A stretch of 64,000 nt of DNA from Leidyana gryllorum EB-2025a (lineage: Eukaryota > Apicomplexa). The stretch covers positions 124,001 through 188,000 of the forward strand of contig JBLWGC010000202.1 in NCBI GenBank assembly GCA_048772705.1. Reading direction: 5' to 3'. How positions within the stretch are numbered: the first letter of the stretch is position 1; every line of letters starts with the position of its first letter. The notes below the pieces were generated by a model. The model was given only the letters and a program-made list of their open reading frames with translations. It searched no databases and was not told the origin of the DNA. The translations under genes and the position numbers were made by a program. Shown here piece by piece: positions 28,510 through 37,916 of the stretch.

Positions 28510-30591
28510 TTCTAAATTGCAAGTCTCGAACAAATGTGCGGGGCGTCGCTAAATAATCGTAACATGATAGATGTGTAAAAGTCTGATCCGCATTGCTTGA
28601 GCCATTCCGCGTGTTCCGGGAAGCGGATGGGGAAGTCGAATTGACCGGGAGGAGCATGGGGCTCGCGAGATCCCCATCTCTTGGTGTACCGTGTGACACA
28701 AAGGGTGCTCTCGTCCGGTTTATGCCGCAAGGGGATACGTAATCGACAAATCCATACGGCTTCGATTGGTTCAGGTTGATAGCACATGAATCCTGCCCCG
28801 AGGCAATCCTTGCCTGAAACGTATACATAGTCCTCTTCTCCGATCTTCTGATGCCGTATGTTGGATTGAAGATTATCAAAATCCAAGTGTATGGACAGAT
28901 ACGGAATATAGCCTTGTAGATGCGGGGGAAAATCCCTCACCCACTTTGCAGCCCTCCCTTTGGCCGCTGCCACTAGTTTGATCGGAACTTGGTTGGGCAG
29001 ACCACAGACGACATCCGCAACTTCATACCGAGGAGTGCAGTAGACTCCGTCGGGGACAAAGATTTTGCCATCGTTCAGCTCTTGCCACAGCCAGGAGGCT
29101 GCAGGGGCTTTGATCCCTCTCTTGGAGTCAGCGCATACATAGGCTTCACTTGTTTCAGCAGCATGGTTGGGGGTATACACTGTGAACTTCACTCTTCCAA
29201 CCCGAAGGCCGCCACTGTCGGAACCGAGCAGACTTCGCGCTACTTCCTCAGCCTGTTGAACTGAGCTGACTTCGTTCGCGTCTCGTCCCTCAAGATGTCA
29301 GGGAACTCGTACCGACAAGAGAACTTCACGTCAGGGTTCTTCATACTGCAGTAATACGTCATGCCGGTGTCATTCCACGATTCAAGATAACAGGTATCTC
29401 CCTCGTTGAAACACCACACGTTACCCTTCTTGTCAACGGAAAATTCCCCCAGAAGGCCTGTTGACTCAAGTTCCTCTTAGATCCTTTGGGAGACAGAGGG
29501 GTCAAAAAACTTCAGCGAGCTGCAGCACTGTATCGCTCCACCAGCCAAAAAATGCTTCAGGGTAAACGGTTTGAAACCCATTCTCGCGCCAGAGATACAC
29601 CTCCATACGGCTTCTCTCCGATCTGACAAAGCCATATCCCGATGCGCAGTGTGGACGGCTTGAGCGACTCCCTCATGAGTGTAATAGCCCTCGTGGGGGC
29701 CCAAAGCCCAGTAGACGAAGTGTTCTTCGGGCTTCTCAGACGGGCCAATGATGATCCGGCAGTGTTGGAGAAAGTCCTTCAGCCACTTTTCAGGGATGTC
29801 TTTTATGGCTTAAATCAGCAATGGGGCGTTGGCAAAGAAGGGGTGTGGGCAAAGAAGGGGTGTGAAGGTCTGTAATTGCGGTCGTCTTCGGCAAGCAATC
29901 CAACAGGGAAACTCAGTCATAAATGCTGCGTGCTCTCCTCAGTCATCACATTTGCGCGCGAGCAGAATAATCTCCTTCCACCCTAGGGGGTCTGAGTCTC
30001 GTTGAAGTTTTCTCCAAACGAATCTTCTGCATCCGGCTGAACTTTCATCTTAGCCTCGCGCCCCCTCGTGAACGCCGACTCCATATCAATGAAGTCGACA
30101 CTCCAGAATTCGCGGTCAGCCGGCTTGCCGAAGTATTCACTCGATTGCGGACTGGTGGAGTCTTTTGCAGTGTGAGAGGTATCTCCCTCGACCACAGAGC
30201 TATTGTCTTGGCCAATCTTGGTGGACCAGAGGATCCGTCTCTCCTTTTGCTGTGGACTTCTCAAGTACATACACTCACTGACTCCATCTTGGCGAAAATA
30301 CTTGATCGCCTCGTAACCTCTCATGCAATACTTGGCCCACTTATGTTGGTTCATGGCTTTCGACACCTCCTCAGATCGCTCCCATTTCCCCCACTCCGAC
30401 CAATCGTACAAGTCTTCGAGGAATACCGACTTCGCAACGCCACACTCGTTCCCTTCCCCAACGGCAGCTTGGCTCGTGCCGTCCCCCAAAACCGTACTGT
30501 CGGTCGCATCGGCAAATACGGCCACTCCCACTTCGAGTGGCCACAATCTTACGGACGCACCATTCCCTGCTTGAACATGAGGAGCTCTCTT
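28510..30591 (-). pseudogene. Tandem multigene family, copy F10: degenerate pseudogene
   Basis: Family sequence is recognisable in three separated open stretches. About 29983-30591 encodes RLWPLEVGVAVFA, CMRGYEAIKYFRQDGVSECM and SVDFIDMESAFTRGREA. About 29477-29704 encodes GPHEGYYTHEG and KPFTLKHFLAGGAIQCCSS. 28512-29192 encodes EAYVCADSKRGIKAPAASW, EDYVYVSGKDCLGAGFMCYQ and IMLRLFSDAP. The start codon is lost: the codon aligned with ATG at 30589-30591 is AAG. A TAA at 29477-29479 replaces the AAA of the RIKEEL motif, and further frameshifts separate the pieces. A short 18-bp-type duplication (gggcaaagaaggggtgt) lies near 29,830-29,865. It shares the same central block as F8/F9, so it may still exchange sequence with live copies. 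Confidence 0.9.
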
Positions 30592-32224
30592 TAGGGATTC
30601 GGTGTTTCTTTTTTCATGGAGCCAAGTTCGGACGGTCGTCGATCTGATGGTTGTGGAATCATCGGGGCATCCGGAGGACAGACTTCTCAAGCTTCGGTCG
30701 ACACTTACTCGACGCGTCGGTGGAACAAGTGAAAAGTCTGCCCCTCGCTGTCCGTTGTATCGCGTGTGAGGCATTGTGACGGAGTTGGCCTCACCGTCAC
30801 GGCACCCACATCTCGTGGCACGCAGAATAAATATAGGCTCGCGATTGACGCATATGGGATTTGTCAATTTTACGCCGTGCGCAATCACAAATGTGTGGTC
30901 TTGGATGCTCGATTCCGGGCGCATAAACCTCCATCATCCGGATGTCGAACTCAGACATACCGTATCCGGCATAGAACCGCTCAGAGCCGCTTCACGAGCA
31001 GCTAAGCGATCAGAAGCTCCGAGAAAGTGAGCTTTTCTCGAAGTCCTTCCTGAAGCCCTTCAGTAATATGGTGCGCGTCGCCAGCCAAGTCGACAACTCA
31101 GAATTCAGTGTGTTCCATGGCAGTTCCTTCAGAGATATCCGACTGATCACTGTCTCCAGGTGGAACGTCACACCCAACTCGACAAAGTCTGATAGAATCT
31201 ATCGTGTTTGGAAAGACCGCCGAACTCACTGTCGGTCGACCAAGGTCCTTTGTGGGGTGGCGATGAATCCATCAAAGCGATGTTTCGGACCAAGCATGGC
31301 AAGATTGTGCACAAGCGACATGAAGAACGGGATGCAACGCACCAAGATACCCCGTGGTGGGCACCGTTCTCACACAATCCTCCTCTTACACAAACAAATC
31401 CCCTATAGAGATCGGAATGAAACTCCACAAGTGCGTATTTCAACACGCCTTCTGCTTCTTCGTTGTGATCTCTCCATCATCAGCCAAACACATCGACCAA
31501 CAGCGTGAGAGAGTTCCCCCCACCATGTCTGCACAGTGACCCATAACGACACTTCGGGGATTCCGGGGATCAGCTTGACGATGTTGGCTGCTGATCTTCG
31601 AAGTACCTTCGTCAAACAGAGTGATAAGTCTCGACGGAGTGTTTAGGGAACCTTCTCGACCCGTAGGGTGTCATAGCTGCAGTTGCCGAAATATTGATGG
31701 AAAGAGAGAGAATAGTCTGGCAGAAGCTGCAGAATTACTTACTATCGTCGGGAGGTACATCGAGAAACACACTAAAGCGCAAGGAACTCCCCGGAGTCCG
31801 GTCTCAGAAAGAGCGTAACCAAGACAGCGAAAAATGTCGAAGATGAAATGGATGGGACTAACGCTTTGTTCCACCCTGACAGTCAGCTATGACTCAGAGT
31901 CTCCCACCCCAGCCCCAGCCCCAGCCGGGGCCAATTTCCCAGAACAGCCCCCAGTTGAGACGGCGCCACGAGGACCAGATGAGAGCAGAAGAAGGCAGTA
32001 TGACCAACGAAGGAGGGGGCGAGGTGGTTGGGATGTGTTGTGTACAGGGAGGAAAAGAAGGGGAGGGAAGGGGGAAAGAGGGCCGGTTGTTGATAGAACT
32101 ACCGATAATTTAGGGAGAGGGAGACGATGTCTCCATGTACCATACGTCACAAAATACAGAGTTGCAGCATGGTAAGTTGTTGTGGTGGGGGTAGATAAAG
32201 TCCGCTATGCAGTGTCTCTCTGCG
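30592..32224. other. Gene-poor interval beside the array
   Basis: No gene I can support with confidence. A 76-codon open stretch on the minus strand (31440-31670, containing SRLITLFDEGTSKISSQH and VVMGHCADMVGGTLSRCW) has protein-like composition but no ATG at its start and no clear splice acceptor. It may be a lone exon or a relic. A CCCCAG hexanucleotide run lies at about 31902-31925. The remainder shows only short open frames in all six frames. Confidence 0.4.
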
Positions 32225-33302
32225 CTATGTGTTGGCTGGTGTGGCCGCATAGTTACAAAACTGCTGATAGGGAGGCTGGGGGACGGGATAAATATCAGCT
32301 TCGGCCAGCCCGCGATTCTCGAAAACCTTGGTGATCTTGCCGCCTGATGGAAGGTTCATTCCTGCCTCAAATGTCAGGACAATCTCGCCTAACCAATCAG
32401 GAGTTGCGCTTGAACTGTGTAGAAGAAGACGAGATCACAGACTTAGAAGGGGGAGTATATGTGGTGGGTGAAGTGGCAGAACTTGCCTTTTGTGAGTTGT
32501 AGCCCGGCACCGAAGTCATTCTATCACATCACACTCTGGAGACGGGGACTACACTCTTGTTGGTGGGAGTGTGTCAAGTTGTGAGTTGTCAAGAGACACC
32601 GACTGCCATTGTGTGGGCTGTTCTCTCCCCTCGAGGAGGATTTCTCTCTCAACTACTGACGCCGTCTCGATTGCTGGAGACAGAGAGTCAGTGCATGAAA
32701 TTCAGTTTTGGGTCGTAATTGTCAGTTGATGGTTGGACAGAGAAGCCCGAAGCAGAAGAAGAACAGTCAGTGAGCGAGGGGTCAGTCAGTTAGTCAGTCA
32801 GTCAATCAGAAGTCAGTCAGATAGATTGAGTGGTTCATCAGTCAGGTGCTCTGCACATCGTGTTGGAGACGCCCACAGCCGACCTCTGAGTGGTGGCCGT
32901 ATCGAATTAAGCTGCGTTGCAAGCCTAAGCAGCGCAGGTTTTGGGCGGCTCCACTCCGTCCGTGTGTCGGTGATTCCATTGTGTGATGGAGAAGAGCTGT
33001 ACAAACAAGGGCGCAAGCAGCAACAAAGGAGGCGAAGTTCGCGCTTGAATGAAAGGTCAGTCAAAAGTTGTCACCGTCTGGTTGATCATGAAGGCCGTCA
33101 CCTCTCTTAGTAGCTCATTCAAGTTGTTCGTTGAGCTAGCCGAGGTATCCATGATTTGGTACGGAGCTTCCAAACCTGTTGTTGATGCTGAATCGGCGGC
33201 CGTTATCAGGAAGTCCGCCGGACCTGAACTCCGATTGTGAGCATCCAGCGACGGAATGGCAAATCCTGAAGCTTTGAAAACCAATAATTTCAAATGAAGC
33301 AA
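32225..33302 (-). CDS. Probable small spliced gene, product unknown (partial model)
   Basis: Coding-like exons on the minus strand with compatible phases. The terminal exon 32225-32388 encodes EIVLTFEAGMNLPSGGKITK and ends in NYAATPANT-TAG. A small exon at 32487-32520 encodes NDFGAGLQLTK. An exon at 32555-32673 encodes IETASVVEREILLEG...LPPTR. Further upstream, 33057-33276 is open and protein-like (FLITAADSAS...NELLREVTAFMINQ). The proposed introns are atypical: one begins GC (GCAAGT) and one is only 34 nt, so the exact structure is uncertain, and the start codon was not found. No domain recognised. Confidence 0.35.
32763..32822. repeat. GTCA-rich short tandem repeat
   Basis: Imperfect tandem copies of a 4-bp GTCA/TCAG unit, interrupted by ttag and atcagaag. 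It lies in or beside the unresolved gene at 32.2-33.3 kb. Confidence 0.8.
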
Positions 33303-33524
33303 CCGCGAGTGCGGTGGGGAAACGAGCGGGGAGCCACGAACGCAGAAACAGACGATGCGGACGGAATCCACCACAAACAAACAGCAGAGACAAGTTCGAA
33401 GCTTAGAGACAACGAACTTGGCCTATCCGCGTGCACATCCCAGTACCGCTGGACACAATAGGCAGCACACACAATCCCTAGTCGAAAAGCAAAAAAGACA
33501 AAGATCGGAGACAGACAAAGATTG

Positions 33525-33562
<38 letters not shown>

Positions 33563-34519
33563 CAGGCCGAATACAAGACCATATGGACCCGCTGGAAGAA
33601 AGTTTGTGTCGGTGTCAGGAGGAGCGAGATTGAGACACGAGTGAGACAGAAGACAGTGGACTTACAGACATGGAAACCACATTATTGTACTATATAGTCG
33701 AACCATGAAAGGATCTCATCAATACATATGATCACAAACATGAGCCCATTGATTTGCGTTTCGTGTGAGATCGTCGCCGTCACCATTGTCACCTTCTCCA
33801 CCCAACTCATCTAGACGGGGATCCACGACACTCACTCAGCGGTGTCTTGGTGGAATCAAAATCCCGCTTATTCGGCAACGCTGTCGATCCGAAGCGGAGC
33901 TGTGGTGGTCTGACGTGTCTCAACGCGGGTTGCATTACGTACGGATGAATAAGTGCGTGTAAGTGTGCATATGGACACATCAGGTAGTCCGAGACACCTC
34001 TCAAATCAAGCACGGTTTGCGGTGTAGGGACTGTAACAACACTCGGCGGAGCCACCTCCGCCCGTACGGAAGAATCGTTCGAACCTTTGGGTTGATGAAG
34101 ACACTCAAATAATAGGCAGACAAACGAAGAAGAGACGGCGGAATGATGGATAGATAGACAGATAAATAGATAGAGACCCAAGCTCGTAGGAGGGGAAATT
34201 CGATAAATGAAGTGTCAAAGAGGTTTGCCAACCGTTCTCATCAGGTGTTTGACTGATTCGGGCGTGAGGGAGCAGCAAATCTTGTGAGCTGAGCACTTTA
34301 GACGAGAGGCATGAGGTGGCGGCATTCGTCAATGTCGTCAGCTGACACTCATTCCATTCACTCCGCCAGCGAAAATCATCGTGTGCGACGGGACAAAGGA
34401 TGCCAACGGACAACGAACGAACGAGAATCGCCTCTGTGTGATTGAATGACCACCGCAATAGCGCTCGGGCACAACGGGTATTTGCTCTCACCCATAACAT
34501 CCATTGAAAAGGGTTGATA
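33303..34519. other. Unresolved interval with probable minus-strand exons
   Basis: Two minus-strand stretches look coding but I cannot join them. 33719-33836 encodes VVDPRLDELGGEGDNGDGDD...WAHVCDHMY and ends in TGA. About 33840-34100 encodes KGSNDSSVRAEVAPPSVVTV...VLDLRGVSDYLMCPYAHLHA. A third stretch near 34200-34330 encodes LTTLTNAATSCLSSKVLSSQ. They could be exons of one gene lying downstream of the gene at 34520-37859. Also present are a GA dinucleotide run at 33529-33560 and TAGA/CAGA tetranucleotides at about 34148-34176. Confidence 0.3.
33529..33560. repeat. (GA)n microsatellite
   Basis: About 15 GA dinucleotides in a row, following a diverged GACA/GAGA stretch. Confidence 0.9.
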
Positions 34520-37500
34520 TCATTCTTTAACGAACGAGGTGGCGAAAATTGCGTCAAGCAGATCGGGGTGGGTGGAGAGATAGCGGATACCGAACTCACC
34601 AACTTCGAAGCTGGTTCGCCTGGGAGAGGGGCGATGGTGATTGTAATGATTATTCGCAGATGTGGGTGACGTGATCGGCTGGTGGTAAGGCGACGCGTCC
34701 AGGGCAGAAGACTTCATAAGCATGGCAAGCTCCTCATCACGAAGGCGCTGTCTGCGACGTTTACGCTGCTCCCTACGTTTGCGGGCGCGGGTCATTTTTG
34801 CGCCCGTTGTGGTCTTCGACCGTTGGTCGTCATCGTCTCCGCTTGAACCCACACTAATAGCGGCAGGCGACCAGGTTCCACTGTTGTACGCGGCCGCCCC
34901 GCCGGACATGAGGTAATTTGCACCGAAGAGCAAAGAACTCAAAGCTTCTTCATGGCCTGCCGCTGCATCAACAGGGGAGTACGGCGTTGTCGCCGCGGCT
35001 TCGGCTTCCGGGTCCGTCCCCTCTTGACCTTCACTATCCGTCGAAAACTGCGAGCATCCATCGCTCTTCGTGCCTCTATTTTTCGACAAACTACTGTGTT
35101 CCGGGCCTACCATTCGGGCGGAGACGGTCCGTCGGACAGCGCTCTTCACAACCAGCAGATCCATTTCCCCGTCGGTACACCCCTGACCATTTCGTTTCCC
35201 TTCCAGACACCCACAGTAGCACGGATACTGCGGCTCGAACCCGTGGTGCGAGCTCACCACGCCTAGAACCATCTTTCCTTCCACTCCAGCGCCGCCACAC
35301 CTCATCCAAGATCGACCTTCCGCCCCATCGAGGCTCCAGTAATGCAGCACATAGTGGCTTGGCCATTCCGGACGATCCAAGTCGGATGACGCTGGCTGAA
35401 CAAGGAAGCCAAAATCTTCGTCTTCAGCACAGAACTCTTTCCAGGCAGCCGCTTCCACTCCCCGACTCCTCACCTGCACACCCAGCGGCAGAGGAGGGCG
35501 AGGAGATGGAGTGTACAGTCGCCCATCACTCGATGCCTCGCTAACGGATGCCAGCCGAGCTATTCGCCCGCTGTTCAACAACCCTCCTGTCCAAGGAGGT
35601 TCACTCGTCTCTCTGGGTATAGATGAGGGAAGCATATTCATCTCACGCTGCTCGCACTTCAACACTGTCTTCCGTACCAATTTCTCCAATACAAACGCTT
35701 CCATTCCGCGCTCCTCCTCGCCGCTACTTGACGTCGAGAGCAAAGACTCTCGGCGGGCTTGAAGCTTCTCCAGAAGTTTCCCTTCGCTGTAAATACCCGA
35801 GTCGCGACGGTCTCCTCCTGAAATAGCGGGGTGTTAAGAATGGTCAACTTCACACATGAAACCAAGTCAGGCCGTGCTCTGATAATGGGCACAGCGTCCT
35901 CTCCACTACGGGAGCGCCTCTTCCGATCATGTAGCACCACAGCTATAGAACATACACCCGATGAGCGAGACCGGAGACATCATCATACACGTCCAGTTAA
36001 CTTTGGTGGGGCGAGCAACCGGAATGGCTGATCCCCAACAGGAGGAGACTTGACCTTTGCGGCTGAGTGGTCCACAGGTTCAGCGGAGACACGCAGCTTG
36101 CTGTTCTCGCCACATGCGACGACAAGCCAGCTCCACAAGACACCATACACTCTGAGATGGAACGAGGGCAACGCGGAAACACAGGAGAATGGCCGCTCGA
36201 CAAGACGAGAATGGGCACTCAATAGCACGCAAGAGGAGAGACTGAGAGCCGACAACACACGGGACGAGACAGTCGACAGCACACAACACACGAGACGAGA
36301 CACTCGACAGCACACAACACACGAGACGAGAGGCTCGACAACACACAACACACGAGACGAGAGGCTCGACAACACACAAGACACGAGACGAGACGAGAGA
36401 CTCGACAGCACACAACACACGAGACGAGACGAGATGCGAGATAGGACACGAGACACGAGACGAGACAGCACACAACACACGAGACGAGAGGCTCGACAGC
36501 ACACAACACACGAGATGCGAGATAGCACACGAGACACGAGACTCGACAGCACACAACACACGAGACGAGACGAGAGGCGAGACAGCACACGAGACACGAG
36601 ATGCGAGATAGCACACGAGACACGAGACTCGACAGCACACAACACACGAGACGAGACGAGAGGCGAGACAGCACACGAGACACGAGACGAGACACGAGAC
36701 AGCACACAACACACGAGACGAGAGACTCGACAGCACACGAGACACGAGACGAGAGTGCTTGGAGGCCCAATACTCACAAGACGTCTGAAGAAGTGCATAG
36801 CACACAACAGTGGTCACGATGGAAGTCACGTTTGATAGGGGTGCAATGATTTGGAGTTTCCGTGTGCTCACCTGAGCTATGCGAGTCGAGTGGCAGCAGC
36901 TCGTCGACCCTGGCGGGCATGCCGAGGCTGCTGGCGCGGTGGCGTCTGCGGGTGGAATGTGGCGTGTTGATATATGAGGGAGCCGGCGTTGGTTCGACAG
37001 AAACGTGTGCAGCAGTGAGGTGCTCATCTGCTCGTCTACGTCTGGCGGAGAAGTGAGTGTCTTGTTCGTCTTGTATTGGGTCGTTGGTGGGTTCTATGAT
37101 GATTCGGAATCGCGTGCCGGCAGATGCGGTGCGGAAGACCATAGTTTCGCCCTGTGCGGTGCGGGCGAGGACTTCGAGGGCGGCTGAATCGTCAAACATG
37201 AGTTGTACATAGCGCGTGGCAAGTTTCCCCTTCTCGGACAAATCTAGAGACAATACCGGCTTGAGATCGTCTCGGAAGTGGGAGCCGCAGAAAGTGGTTT
37301 TGGAAGCGGGTGGTGTGCGTGCGAGCTCGGCCCTGGAGGCTATTGTGGAGTCTCCCACGTCTTTGTAAGACATGGAGGGCGGTTTTGAGGATTCGAAGGC
37401 CTCTATCAATTTTCGGACGCGTTTGGCGCCCGCCTCGGCTGCGGCCGTGCGCGGCGAGGGCGACGAGGAGTGTGCACGTTGCTCTCTGAGTGGCAGAGGC

Positions 37501-37859
37501 GGTAGTTGGAGTCGCGAGCCGGCCGGTGCCTCAGCCGGGGGGTGGGAGTTGAACGCGACGGTTTGTCGTGGGTCAGAGAGCGTTCGGTCGGGTGCCGACC
37601 GCAGGATAGCGCGGGTGTGTGTAGACACAAACCGCGTCAGTCCGGCGCGGGGCGGAGCGGGCATGTAGTTGTTGCTGGCGAGACTCAGGATTTGAGCAGC
37701 CTGTGGCGGAGGTTTGGGCGGCGCAGCGGTAGTATAAGAGGACATTATTGCTTGGGGTGGAAACCAGTTCGCACTCTCCTTTGGCCGCCAGAGGTCATCC
37801 GCCCTCACGAAAAAGGGGGGCCGGGAGGTGGTTGCGTGATCCCGGTGCTGGTGGTGCAT
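34520..37859 (-). CDS. Two-exon protein of unknown function, low-complexity with a central conserved-looking domain
   Basis: Exon 1 is 36872-37859 and exon 2 is 34520-35817, joined in phase 1 across a 1,054-nt intron (35818-36871, GTGAGC...CTATTTCAG) that contains the minisatellite below. The joined frame is 761 codons and stays open; the junction reads SHSSG-GDRRDSGIYSEG. The start is the ATG at 37857-37859, with MSSYTT at 37745 a plausible alternative. Exon 1 is Pro/Ala/Ser-rich, then has a possible folded segment (RYVQLMFDDSAALEVLARTA...GTRFRIIIEPTNDP, about residues 215-265). Exon 2 has a helical start (KLLEKLQARRESLL), a Trp-rich region (VLHYWSLDGAEGRSWMRCGG), a strongly basic patch (KRREQRKRRRQRLRDEELA) likely to serve as a nuclear localisation signal, and the C-terminus LSTHPDLLDAIFATSFVKE. 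A GGTGAGT within the last 27 codons (near 34,601) could be an alternative donor. No family recognised. Confidence 0.6.
36235..36765. repeat. T-poor intronic minisatellite
   Basis: Imperfect tandem array built from words such as cacgagacgaga, gactcgacagcacaca and gatgcgagatagcacacg, with a higher-order period of about 86 bp (for example the atgcgagatag word at 36515 and 36601). The plus strand consists almost entirely of A, C and G. It lies inside the single intron of the gene at 34520-37859. Confidence 0.9.
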
Positions 37860-37916
37860 CACTCTCTCTCTATTATATCACCCTCACTTCACAAAAACAT
37901 GAATCCATTTTCGGTA

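Noticed and set aside
4924-30591. The family array as a transposon or retroelement cluster
   Set aside because: No terminal inverted or long terminal repeats, target-site duplications, transposase, integrase or reverse-transcriptase motifs are visible; copies are strictly head-to-tail with homologous spacers, as expected from unequal crossover.
32763-32822. GTCA repeat as a regulatory operator array
   Set aside because: Imperfect short tandem repeat with no spacing or symmetry suggesting protein sites; similar tetranucleotide runs occur at 52.2 and 57.6 kb.
34520-34602. Ending exon 2 of the 34.5-37.9 kb gene at the GGTGAGT near 34,601
   Set aside because: Read-through gives a protein-like ending (RYLSTHPDLLDAIFATSF) and I found no compatible downstream exon, so the simple stop was preferred.
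36235-36765. CRISPR-like array
   Set aside because: There are no unique spacers between constant repeats; it is a variable-unit eukaryotic minisatellite within an intron.
36080-37027. Long open frames of 180-315 codons on the minus strand through the minisatellite, reading repeated Ser/Val/Leu/Cys peptides
   Set aside because: They exist only because the repeat lacks stop codons in several frames at once, and they lie inside an intron whose splice sites join two exons in phase.
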